Below are positions 44,522 through 50,405 of a stretch of DNA of 64,000 nucleotides, piece by piece. Under the pieces are notes generated by a model. The model saw only the letters and a program-made list of their open reading frames with translations, was not told where the DNA came from and made no database searches. Source of the DNA: Bacteroidia bacterium (GTDB lineage Bacteria > Bacteroidota > Bacteroidia > SXHM01). The translations under genes and the position numbers were made by a program. Numbering within the stretch: the first letter of the stretch is position 1; every line of letters starts with the position of its first letter. The stretch covers positions 310,001 to 374,000 of the forward strand of contig JAJVIC010000010.1 in NCBI GenBank assembly GCA_022072225.1, written 5' to 3'.

Positions 44522-45496
44522 ATGAGCAAAGGACCTATTTCACAGTTTATTGAAAAACATTACCTGCATTTTAACTCAGCTGCATTGGTTGATGCTGCAA
44601 AAGGATACGAAACCCATTTGCTCGAAGGCGGCAAAATGATGATTACACTTGCCGGTGCGATGAGCACGGCCGAGCTGGGAAAATCATTAGCCGAAATGAT
44701 AAGGCAGGATAAGGTGCAGATTATTTCTTGCACAGGTGCCAACCTTGAAGAAGATATTATGAACCTTGTGGCACACAGCCACTACAAACGCGTGCCTAAC
44801 TACCGCGACCTTTCGCCACAGGAAGAGTGGGACCTTTTGGAAAACCACTACAACCGCGTTACCGATACCTGCATTCCTGAAGAGGAAGCGTTCCGCAGAT
44901 TGCAGAAGCATATTCACAAACTGTGGAGCGAAGCCAACGAAAAAGGCGAGCGCTATTTCCCGCATGAGTTTATGTACAAGATGTTATTGAGCGGTGTGCT
45001 GGAACAGTATTACGAAATTGACCCGAAAGACAGCTGGATGCTTGCGGCAGCGCAAAAGAATTTACCGATTGTTTGCCCGGGTTGGGAAGACAGCACGATG
45101 GGAAATATTTTTGCATCGTATGTAATTAAAAACGAAATGAAGGCCACCACCATGAAATCAGGAATTGAATACATGGTTTGGCTGTCACAATGGTACCGCG
45201 AAAATTCATCAGGGAAAGGCGTTGGTTTTTTCCAGATAGGAGGGGGCATTGCAGGTGATTTCCCGATTTGTGTGGTGCCTATGATGTATCAGGATCTGGA
45301 GTGGCACGATGTTCCGTTCTGGAGTTATTTCTGCCAGATATCGGATTCTACTACCAGCTATGGTTCGTATTCAGGGGCTGTGCCTAACGAGAAAATTACC
45401 TGGGGTAAATTAGATATTCATACACCTAAGTTTATCGTGGAGAGTGATGCTACCATTGTTGCCCCGCTTATGTTTGCGTGGGTGCTGGGGTGGTAG
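44522..45496 (+). CDS. Deoxyhypusine synthase-family protein (bacterial, possibly homospermidine synthase)
   Basis: A 324-residue NAD-dependent enzyme of the DHS superfamily. MSKGPISQFIEKHYLHFNSA begins the protein; the sequence includes FLTLAGAMSTAE-like (MITLAGAMSTAELG), TGANLEEDIMNLVAH, the GGGIAGDFPICVVP loop and WGKLD with the lysine equivalent to the catalytic K329 of human DHS. Bacteria lack eIF5A, the DHS substrate, so the family is thought to transfer aminobutyl to other acceptors (putrescine, giving homospermidine) or to act on another protein. The neighbours (miaA, DUF5615) give no pathway hint. Confidence 0.9.
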   Translation: MSKGPISQFIEKHYLHFNSAALVDAAKGYETHLLEGGKMMITLAGAMSTAELGKSLAEMIRQDKVQIISCTGANLEEDIMNLVAHSHYKRVPNYRDLSPQEEWDLLENHYNRVTDTCIPEEEAFRRLQKHIHKLWSEANEKGERYFPHEFMYKMLLSGVLEQYYEIDPKDSWMLAAAQKNLPIVCPGWEDSTMGNIFASYVIKNEMKATTMKSGIEYMVWLSQWYRENSSGKGVGFFQIGGGIAGDFPICVVPMMYQDLEWHDVPFWSYFCQISDSTTSYGSYSGAVPNEKITWGKLDIHTPKFIVESDATIVAPLMFAWVLGW

Positions 45497-45568
45497 GTTT
45501 TTAAGTCAAAAGTTTTAAAGTTTAAAGTCAAAAGTTTTTTTGCCCGCTGAGACGCAGCGGTTTTTCGG

Positions 45569-45910
45569 CTAAAAAATCTCCAAGACACCATACTCACTTT
45601 GTGTGTTGGTGATGAACTGTGAAATTTCTGCTTTGTGTTTTATAAGAACAGCAGCAATGTATCGGGTGCTTTGATTTCCTGTTTTCAGTAAAATTATTTT
45701 GGGTGGAAATCCTTTGCTCATTGACAGCAAATAAAAATCTTCATCGTTGGTGATGATGGAATAATTGTTTTGTGCGGCATATTCCCAAATTGATTTATCG
45801 GTTGCCGCCCGGGGTAATCCCTCATTCACCACATGTGTAATTTCGGGGTAATCGTTTTTCAACAGGTTTACCAATCGCCACGATAAATTTGCATCTATCA
45901 GCAGCTTCAT
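45569..45910 (-). CDS. DUF5615 PIN-like toxin
   Basis: A 113-residue PIN-like protein. It has the acidic pattern of the family: DANLSWRL near the N-terminus, a middle Asp/Glu (RAATDKSIWEYA) and TNDEDFY. Typical for the Mut7-C/DUF5615 group, it is predicted to be an RNase toxin. It follows the DUF433 gene by two bases, the usual antitoxin-first order. The last residues reach the repeat-rich 45497-45568 gap. Confidence 0.85.
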   Translation of the reverse strand: MKLLIDANLSWRLVNLLKNDYPEITHVVNEGLPRAATDKSIWEYAAQNNYSIITNDEDFYLLSMSKGFPPKIILLKTGNQSTRYIAAVLIKHKAEISQFITNTQSEYGVLEIF

Positions 45911-45912
45911 TA

Positions 45913-46140
45913 CTATGCGGCTGATAGTTTGGTAAATGTTTCGCGGTGGGCGGCAAAAGCCAGTGCTGCACGAATGTGTTCTTCTTTAAGTTCAGGAAAA
46001 TCTTCCAGTATTTCCTTATTACTCATGCCCGATGCCAGCCATTGCAGAATATCTACCACAGCTATGCGGGTATCTTTTATGCAGGGCTTACCGAAACGTA
46101 TTTCGGGGTTGATGCTGATGTATTGAAGAAAATCATTCAT
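45913..46140 (-). CDS. DUF433 antitoxin
   Basis: I place the start at 46140 (MNDFLQYISINPEIRFGKPC), 75 residues. The DUF433 pattern 'I-x-x-N-P-x-I-x-x-G-K-P-x-I-x-x-T-R-I-x-V' is present, then a helix-turn-helix-like VVDILQWLASGMSNKEILEDFPELKEEHIRAAL. DUF433 proteins act as antitoxins for DUF5615 PIN-like proteins, which lies downstream here. A longer frame reaching 46194 has no support: the extra residues read through a bacterial repeat. Confidence 0.87.
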   Translation of the reverse strand: MNDFLQYISINPEIRFGKPCIKDTRIAVVDILQWLASGMSNKEILEDFPELKEEHIRAALAFAAHRETFTKLSAA

Positions 46141-46170
46141 GGTGTTTGATTTTTTTACAAAGATAGGTTT

Positions 46171-46232
46171 TTTACCACTAAAGCCTAAGAGCACTAAGGT
46201 TCAAAAGTTTTGTTGCTCGCAGAGGTGCAGCG
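46171..46232. repeat. Partial copy of the 109-bp dispersed repeat
   Basis: AGAGCACTAAGGTTCAAAAG and TTTTGTTGCTCGCAGAGG, both present in the two full copies, occur here with changes (an insertion near 46180, GAGGTGCAG for GAGGCGCAG). It lies upstream of the DUF433 gene. The CAAATCTA box of the full copies is missing. Confidence 0.75.
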
Positions 46233-46249
46233 TTTTTTCCGCAGATTAA

Positions 46250-46705
46250 TTATTTCAAAGCTTTTAGCAGTTCGTCAATATTTAGTTCAGTTGAAAATTT
46301 TGCGGTGCGCTGCCAATTTGAGTTGTAGGCATATACAGCAGGAAATTCGCTGTAACCAAACCATACATCAAATTTGAATTGAGTGTCGCTGCATACAAAT
46401 ACATTGGATGCTGTTTTAAACCAATTATTTTTAAATTCATTGAGCAGTTTCCAATCACTTTCGGTGCTTACCCATACAAGATTAACAGAATTGAATTTTG
46501 TTAATTGGCTGCTTAGTTGTTTGGCTTGTTTTATGCAGCCATCGCAAAACGGATCGAAATAAAATACTACTACGGGCTTTTCTTTTGCAAGATTTTCTTT
46601 TGTGAATGTTGAATTGTCGGCAAGTGAAAATTTAAAGTCGGGCAGTACCTGACCAAAACTACTGCAGCAAATAAAGTAAAGAACAACTAGAAGTAGATTT
46701 TTCAT
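46250..46705 (-). CDS. Exported thioredoxin-fold protein (redoxin-like)
   Basis: I set the start at 46705 (MKNLLLVVLYFICCSSFGQV), 151 residues, which gives a signal peptide and lies 17 bases after a TAGATTTG box on this strand. A thioredoxin fold follows: KPVVVFYFDPFCDGCIKQAK with a CDGC redox pair, then VWVSTESDW and a C-terminal EFPAVYAYN cis-Pro motif. It resembles TlpA/AhpC-TSA-like exported oxidoreductases, acting on disulphides in the periplasm. A longer frame to 46894 reads through the dispersed repeat and is not credible. Confidence 0.8.
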   Translation of the reverse strand: MKNLLLVVLYFICCSSFGQVLPDFKFSLADNSTFTKENLAKEKPVVVFYFDPFCDGCIKQAKQLSSQLTKFNSVNLVWVSTESDWKLLNEFKNNWFKTASNVFVCSDTQFKFDVWFGYSEFPAVYAYNSNWQRTAKFSTELNIDELLKALK

Positions 46706-46721
46706 AGGTATTGGATTTTTG

Positions 46722-46830
46722 ACAAATCTATAACAATTCCTTTTGTTTTGCTCGCAGAGGCGCAGAGGCGCAAAGTTTTTTTTACCACCAAGAGCACTAA
46801 GGTTCAAAAGTTTTGTTGCTCGCAGAGGCG
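46722..46830. repeat. 109-bp dispersed repeat, full copy A (carries a minus-strand promoter box)
   Basis: It is identical to 47612-47720 at 107 of 109 positions. It includes CGCAGAGGCGCAGAGGCGCA, ACCACCAAGAGCACTAAGG and, at its left end, the reverse complement of GGAATTGTTATAGATTTG (46723-46740), a TAnnTTTG promoter box for the thioredoxin-like gene. Confidence 0.92.
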
Positions 46831-46863
46831 CAGCGGTTTTTACTCGCTTTTGCAAACTATGCA

Positions 46864-47589
46864 CTACATCTCCACCCAGGCTAATCCGTCCCAATACCAG
46901 AAGGATTTTGTATCTACATTGTAAACAAGTAATCCCTGATTTCCATTATTAACTTGAATTAAATTAATCTGCCCCGTAGTTAAACGAGGGAAAAGGACTC
47001 CTTTAGTTGTTGATGCAATATCCAATATGGCGGAAGGATTGGGTGTTGTTGTACCTAAACCAACATTGTGAAAAACAGTATCAATCATCATAGTTGAAAA
47101 CTGACCCATTACAGCATGACCTGTGGTGTCAAATACAGCAACATGAAATGGCGTTCCGTTAATGGCACTTGTAGTAGTTGCGTTGGCGGCTTCTTTTGCA
47201 TATAAGGCATAAGGAACAGAAACCAATTGTGTTGTTCCCATATCGGTGTAAGAGGTTCCGCCTGTGGGGTCCATTTCGTTTTGCAGATAAAATGAATTGC
47301 TGCCCCAGTTGATGGTGCTGAATGTTCCGCTTACTACTGTTCCATCGCCAATGATAAGGCTGAACACGCCTTGGGCATCGGTAGTGGTGTTATGTGTTTC
47401 GCTGTAAACAACAGTGCCTGAGGGTGAGCCGCTGTGTATGCTGAAACGGATGCCTATATTTTGTGTGGCTAATGGATTTCCCGAAACATCATTTGCCACT
47501 CCCTGATAATTTATTTTTTCGGGTGCCTGTGCAAATGCACTTGTAAAAATGAAGGCTGCAACAGCCAGTGTGAACAGTATTTTTTTCAT
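46864..47589 (-). CDS. Exported protein with tail-fibre-like N-terminal head, function unknown
   Basis: I choose the start at 47589 (MKKILFTLAVAAFIFTSAFA), 241 residues, 24 bases downstream of a TAGATTTG box. The signal peptide is followed by a beta-rich region common in bacteroidete exported proteins (INYQGVANDVSGNPLATQNI, FSIHSGSPSGTVVYSET, TQLVSVPYALYAKEAAN). A tail with the 'NVGLGTTTPNPSAILDI' and 'TKGVLFPRLTTGQIN' motifs follows; the same type of 'N-V-G-I-x-x-x-x-P' units builds the giant proteins at 50-59 kb. A longer frame reaching 47724 reads through the dispersed repeat. No sorting domain. Confidence 0.8.
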   Translation of the reverse strand: MKKILFTLAVAAFIFTSAFAQAPEKINYQGVANDVSGNPLATQNIGIRFSIHSGSPSGTVVYSETHNTTTDAQGVFSLIIGDGTVVSGTFSTINWGSNSFYLQNEMDPTGGTSYTDMGTTQLVSVPYALYAKEAANATTTSAINGTPFHVAVFDTTGHAVMGQFSTMMIDTVFHNVGLGTTTPNPSAILDIASTTKGVLFPRLTTGQINLIQVNNGNQGLLVYNVDTKSFWYWDGLAWVEM

Positions 47590-47611
47590 GGTTTGGTGTT
47601 TAGGTGTTGTT

Positions 47612-47720
47612 ACAAATCTATAACAATTTCTTTTGTTTTGCTCGCAAAGGCGCAGAGGCGCAAAGTTTTTTTTACCACCAAGAGCACTAAGGTTCAAAAG
47701 TTTTGTTGCTCGCAGAGGCG
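47612..47720. repeat. 109-bp dispersed repeat, full copy B (carries a minus-strand promoter box)
   Basis: The second full copy, 98 percent identical to copy A. Its left end carries the same TAGATTTG box (47613-47620 as CAAATCTA), 23 bases before the start of the preceding gene. Similar 'cgcagaggcgcagagg' repeats are seen across many environmental bacteria. Confidence 0.92.
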
Positions 47721-47742
47721 ACAATTTTTTTGTGATGTCTAA

Positions 47743-47898
47743 TTACTTATTTTTTTGTTTATAGATTTCTGCTAAAACAAGGGCAATGGCCTTAATGAAC
47801 TTGAGACCTTCCTCTGCTTCTTTCTCTGTTGTATTTTCAAATCCTTTGTAGGTTCTCAGTTTTTTTATTGTTATCTCGTTTGAAGTAATTTTCTTCAT
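47743..47898 (-). CDS. Small protein of unknown function, 51 residues
   Basis: Start at 47898 (MKKITSNEITIKKLRTYKGF), which lies 20 bases after a third GGAATTGTTATAGATTTG box (47919-47936). The product is charged and helical (NTTEKEAEEGLKFIKAIALV, then LAEIYKQKNK). I do not recognise the family, though short 'KLRTYKGFEN' proteins are common in Bacteroidota. The upstream promoter and conserved position make translation plausible. Confidence 0.62.
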   Translation of the reverse strand: MKKITSNEITIKKLRTYKGFENTTEKEAEEGLKFIKAIALVLAEIYKQKNK

Positions 47899-47918
47899 CA
47901 AGTTGTTTTTTCCTCCCC

Positions 47919-47936
47919 CAAATCTATAACAATTCC
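47919..47936 (-). promoter_or_regulatory. Third copy of the GGAATTGTTATAGATTTG promoter box
   Basis: An 18-base match to the boxes inside dispersed repeats A and B, but here without the rest of the 109-bp repeat. It includes TAGATTTG, fitting the -7 consensus, 20 bases before the 51-residue gene. Confidence 0.6.
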
Positions 47937-48021
47937 CTTTCTTTTTCTTTTTCACCATGTTACATGGTTGACAATTATTTCAATATGTTTTTGTTTTGAC
48001 AAAAATTTAAAACACAAAACC

Positions 48022-48303
48022 ATGTTTGAAGTTTTTAAAACCAAATTTCATCAGCACGTTGCTGATTCAAAAAAAGAAAGCGGTAAAAGTTATTTCGCTT
48101 TGCGCAGCGAATGGGGTTTTGATGCCGAACAAATGCTGCGCAACAAAACAGCGCCCGATACGAGAACCGTTTTTTCCTATTGCAGGGGCATTAACAGTTG
48201 TGTGGTTGAGCTGCTTATCACCTTCCTGAAAGATCAGATTGACCACCATCGTTTGGTAAGCCACATCAATAAAACCTTTAACACTAATTATATTAATCAC
48301 TAA
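48022..48303 (+). CDS. Small protein of unknown function, 93 residues, upstream of the paralogue pair
   Basis: I use ATG 48022 (MFEVFKTKFHQHVADSKKES); an upstream start at 47968 adds an implausible segment. The sequence is basic and helical with two Cys (SYCRGINSC), and a stretch (SYFALRSEWGFDAEQMLRNK) that could form a helix-turn-helix. No family recognised. It lies 19 bases before the first codon of the N-terminally interrupted paralogue gene, on the same strand, so the two may be co-transcribed. Confidence 0.6.
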   Translation: MFEVFKTKFHQHVADSKKESGKSYFALRSEWGFDAEQMLRNKTAPDTRTVFSYCRGINSCVVELLITFLKDQIDHHRLVSHINKTFNTNYINH

Positions 48304-48354
48304 CCTTAAAAACCCAACACCATGACCAGAAACTACAACATGGCCGATACCTAG

Positions 48355-49239
48355 ATGTTCAGCACCGGCCGCACCCACCGCGGGCATTTTATTACTTACA
48401 AAGCCGACTTTATTCTGCTTGACCCCGATTTTAATGATCCCTTTGAGGCCAACTGGCTGGCCAGTATTCTGGCCAGCGAGGGGTACGAAACAGCTGAAAC
48501 CCGTGACGACCAGTTGCAGCAGGAAACGCAGGAGGTTTTGGAAACCATGGCCGGCTGCGGACAGAGCTACATAGGCATGAAATATTATATTGAAAAAGCC
48601 TTTGCCACCAAGCCTGCCATACGCCAAAAGTTCGGGCTCGATGATTATGAGGAAGCCAGCCAGAGCCAGAGCAAAATGGCCTCTTTTATGCTTAACCTGC
48701 ATACACAAAGTGTGGTGCCTGCCCATAATGCCCTGCTGCTGGCAGCAGGTTGCACACCTGCCCGTATTGACGAGGTGTTGCAGCTTAAAAACAAACTGTC
48801 GGATGAAGACAGCGAACAGAATATTTTTAAAACCGCTGAGCCCGTTGCTACCAAAGGCAGGGTTACCCAATACAACAGCACCTTTGAATTTGACCAAAAG
48901 GTAAACCGTGCCAGCAAGGTTGTTTTTTACAATATGCCCGAAGAGCTGAACCTCTTCCTGTTTCCGCGCCACAGCGAACCCGATGAGGTATTTAATGTGT
49001 TGGGCGCTGTTACCGACAGCGGCAGCGCACCGCTGAGTGCCGTGCAGGTTCGCATTTATGTTTCGGCAGCCAGCCCTATAGCTACTACTACTACCGACAG
49101 CAATGGCGAGTATGGTTTTGCTGCCATACCTGCGGGCAACTATACCCTTGAATTTACCAAGGGCGGATTTACTACCCAAACCCTGCCGGTAACCGTGCCC
49201 GCCAGCGGACAGGTTACTGTTAACGTTACGTTGGTTTAA
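48355..49239 (+). CDS. Helical-domain plus carboxypeptidase-regulatory-like protein; amber codon in the original N-terminus
   Basis: A 294-residue protein with no signal peptide. Residues 1-200 form a helical domain alike to the protein encoded at 49605 (RGHFITYKADFILLDPDFND against RGHFINEMPAFTAFDPDLNP; ANWL; YYIEKAF against FYVQKAF; QYNSTFEFDQKVNRASKVVF against KYNRLYSFFIQVNKAAQSVF). Residues 215-294 are a carboxypeptidase-regulatory-like beta-sandwich (NVLGAVTDSGSAPLSAVQVR). In frame upstream, an ATG at 48322 leads to MTRNYNMADT, then TAG at 48352-48354, then this ATG. MTRNYNMADT aligns with the paralogue's N-terminus, with the TAG at a Leu position. The gene is either restarted at 48355, read through, or decaying. 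The family is unknown to me. Confidence 0.65.
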   Translation: MFSTGRTHRGHFITYKADFILLDPDFNDPFEANWLASILASEGYETAETRDDQLQQETQEVLETMAGCGQSYIGMKYYIEKAFATKPAIRQKFGLDDYEEASQSQSKMASFMLNLHTQSVVPAHNALLLAAGCTPARIDEVLQLKNKLSDEDSEQNIFKTAEPVATKGRVTQYNSTFEFDQKVNRASKVVFYNMPEELNLFLFPRHSEPDEVFNVLGAVTDSGSAPLSAVQVRIYVSAASPIATTTTDSNGEYGFAAIPAGNYTLEFTKGGFTTQTLPVTVPASGQVTVNVTLV

Positions 49240-49250
49240 ATTCACACAAG

Positions 49251-49283
49251 CAAAAAACTCCGCACTGCTGCGGAGTTTTTTTG
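49251..49283 (+). terminator. Intrinsic terminator after the first paralogue
   Basis: ACTCCGCA pairs with TGCGGAGT around a CTGC loop, flanked by A and T tracts (AAAAA before, TTTTTTT after). It ends the transcript of the upstream paralogue and isolates it from the repeat array that begins 35 bases later. Confidence 0.9.
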
Positions 49284-49317
49284 TGCTTTTTACTAAAACG
49301 CTATAAAAATGGCTTCG

Positions 49318-49580
49318 GGAATAATTACTTCTGTAACGGGACTAATCACTTTTAGCACGGGAGCAATTACTTCCGTATCGGGAGCAATTACTTCTGCTCC
49401 GGGACTAATTACTTCTGTGTCGGGAGCAATTACTTCTGCATCGGGAGCAATTGGAATTGCAATTCCAATTGCTCCCGACATGGTTCCAATTGCTCCCGAA
49501 GTGGTTTTAATTAGTCCCGATACAGTTTTGATTGCTCCCGATTGAATTCTAATCAGTCCCGACCTTATAGTAAAACATCC
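49318..49580. repeat. Mirror-symmetric 21-bp tandem repeat array 2 with 38-bp perfect palindrome
   Basis: Six direct 21-bp units (49318-49443) all start GGA and end CG, with GCAATTACTTC or CTAATTACTTC following GGA in the best copies. Then comes a perfect 38-bp palindrome (49441-49478; left half TCGGGAGCAATTGGAATTG), then five units in reverse complement (49476-49580). Read outward from the centre, types on the left are GGAGC, GGACT, GGAGC, GGAGC, GGACT, GGAAT; on the right, GGAGC, GGACT, GGAGC, GGACT, GGATG. The first three match in order. Each pair shares its outer 10-12 bases, while the central 8-9 differ, so a folded strand would alternate 12-bp helices with internal loops. The last units lie past the stop of the only plus-strand frame through it. 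Confidence 0.93.
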
Positions 49581-49604
49581 CGCTCACATTAAAAACACTT
49601 ACCC

Positions 49605-50246
49605 ATGAGAAACAGAGATTTTGATATCGAAGACACCCTCCTTATCCAGCGTTCGCGCACCATAAGGGGGCATTTTATAAATGAAATGCCGGCCTTCACC
49701 GCCTTTGACCCCGACCTTAACCCCACCTATGCCGCCAACTGGCTGCTGAGCATTGATGAGTGCGAAGCCCACCCTACAGACGAAACCACCCTTGACCAGC
49801 AGCAGCAACATACCGATGAGTTGGAGCAAGCCGTAAAAGACGGATTTAAAGCCGCCAGCGACCTCGAGTTTTATGTACAAAAAGCCTTTCCCGATGATGA
49901 AAGTTACATGGACGAATTCGGTTTCAGCGAGCGCAAAAAAGCACGCTTCCGCACCATGAACCAGATTGTGTGGCTCTTTGTTATGAAAGAGGTAGCCGGT
50001 GATTACGTAGCCGAACTCACTGCCGTAAACATGCCCCCAAGCGTGTTAACCAACCTTGAAAATGCTGCCGAACATCTGGGCGATATGGAACTGGCACAGG
50101 AATATTACAAACGCATACGCAAACGCCTGCTGCGCCAGCGCATTCAAAAATACAACCGCCTCTACAGCTTTTTTATTCAGGTAAACAAAGCCGCGCAATC
50201 CGTTTTTTACAACGATGAGGAACGCAGGGGATTATTTAAACTTTAA
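49605..50246 (+). CDS. Helical protein of unknown family, intact paralogue of the 48355 protein
   Basis: A 213-residue protein with no signal peptide and mainly alpha-helical composition. It starts MRNRDFDIEDTLLIQRSRTI and continues RGHFINEMPAFTAFDPD, and ends with KYNRLYSFFIQVNKAAQSVF and FYNDEERRGLFKL, all aligned with the 48355 protein but lacking its C-terminal beta-sandwich. I do not recognise the family. It starts 24 bases after the inverted repeat array. Codons are GC-rich compared with the surrounding housekeeping genes, as in the neighbouring exported proteins. Confidence 0.72.
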   Translation: MRNRDFDIEDTLLIQRSRTIRGHFINEMPAFTAFDPDLNPTYAANWLLSIDECEAHPTDETTLDQQQQHTDELEQAVKDGFKAASDLEFYVQKAFPDDESYMDEFGFSERKKARFRTMNQIVWLFVMKEVAGDYVAELTAVNMPPSVLTNLENAAEHLGDMELAQEYYKRIRKRLLRQRIQKYNRLYSFFIQVNKAAQSVFYNDEERRGLFKL

Positions 50247-50306
50247 GCATCAGTTTTTTAAAATATAACACCCTCGCCAAGTGTACTGAATAACCGACAG
50301 CAGGTA

Positions 50307-50329
50307 GTTATTGTCATTCGGAAACTTAA
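50307..50329 (+). promoter_or_regulatory. Upstream block shared by the two giant protein genes, copy 1
   Basis: GTTATT, CA and CGGAAACTTAA occur here with the same spacing as at 55544-55566 (19 of 23 positions identical). CGGAAACTTAA starts 52 bases before the -7 box in both places. Possibly an activator site. Confidence 0.55.
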
Positions 50330-50370
50330 TTATTTTGTAAATATTGTTTACTCCTGAACTGTTCTTTGGG

Positions 50371-50378
50371 TAATTTTG
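50371..50378 (+). promoter_or_regulatory. -7 promoter box of giant protein gene 1
   Basis: TAATTTTG matches TAnnTTTG and lies 27 bases before the start codon at 50406. The nearest TTG upstream (50344-50346) is 24 bases away, slightly long for a -33 element. Confidence 0.6.
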
Positions 50379-50405
50379 ACCTGCTTATTGAAAGAATAAT
50401 AAATC

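Noticed and set aside
46706-46894. N-terminal extension of the thioredoxin-like gene and the similar one of the 46864-47589 gene (to 47724)
   Set aside because: Both extensions are the same peptide read through the 109-bp dispersed repeat and lie upstream of the promoter boxes.
48067-49245. A 392-codon minus-strand frame spanning two plus-strand genes
   Set aside because: It spans the 93-residue gene, the gap and the first paralogue; the peptide is Gly/Ala-rich with no domain, as expected of an antisense shadow of GC-rich codons.
49309-49545. A 78-codon plus-strand frame and a 62-codon minus-strand frame through array 2
   Set aside because: Both strands are open because the array is its own reverse complement; the repeats continue beyond the stop and peptides are low complexity.
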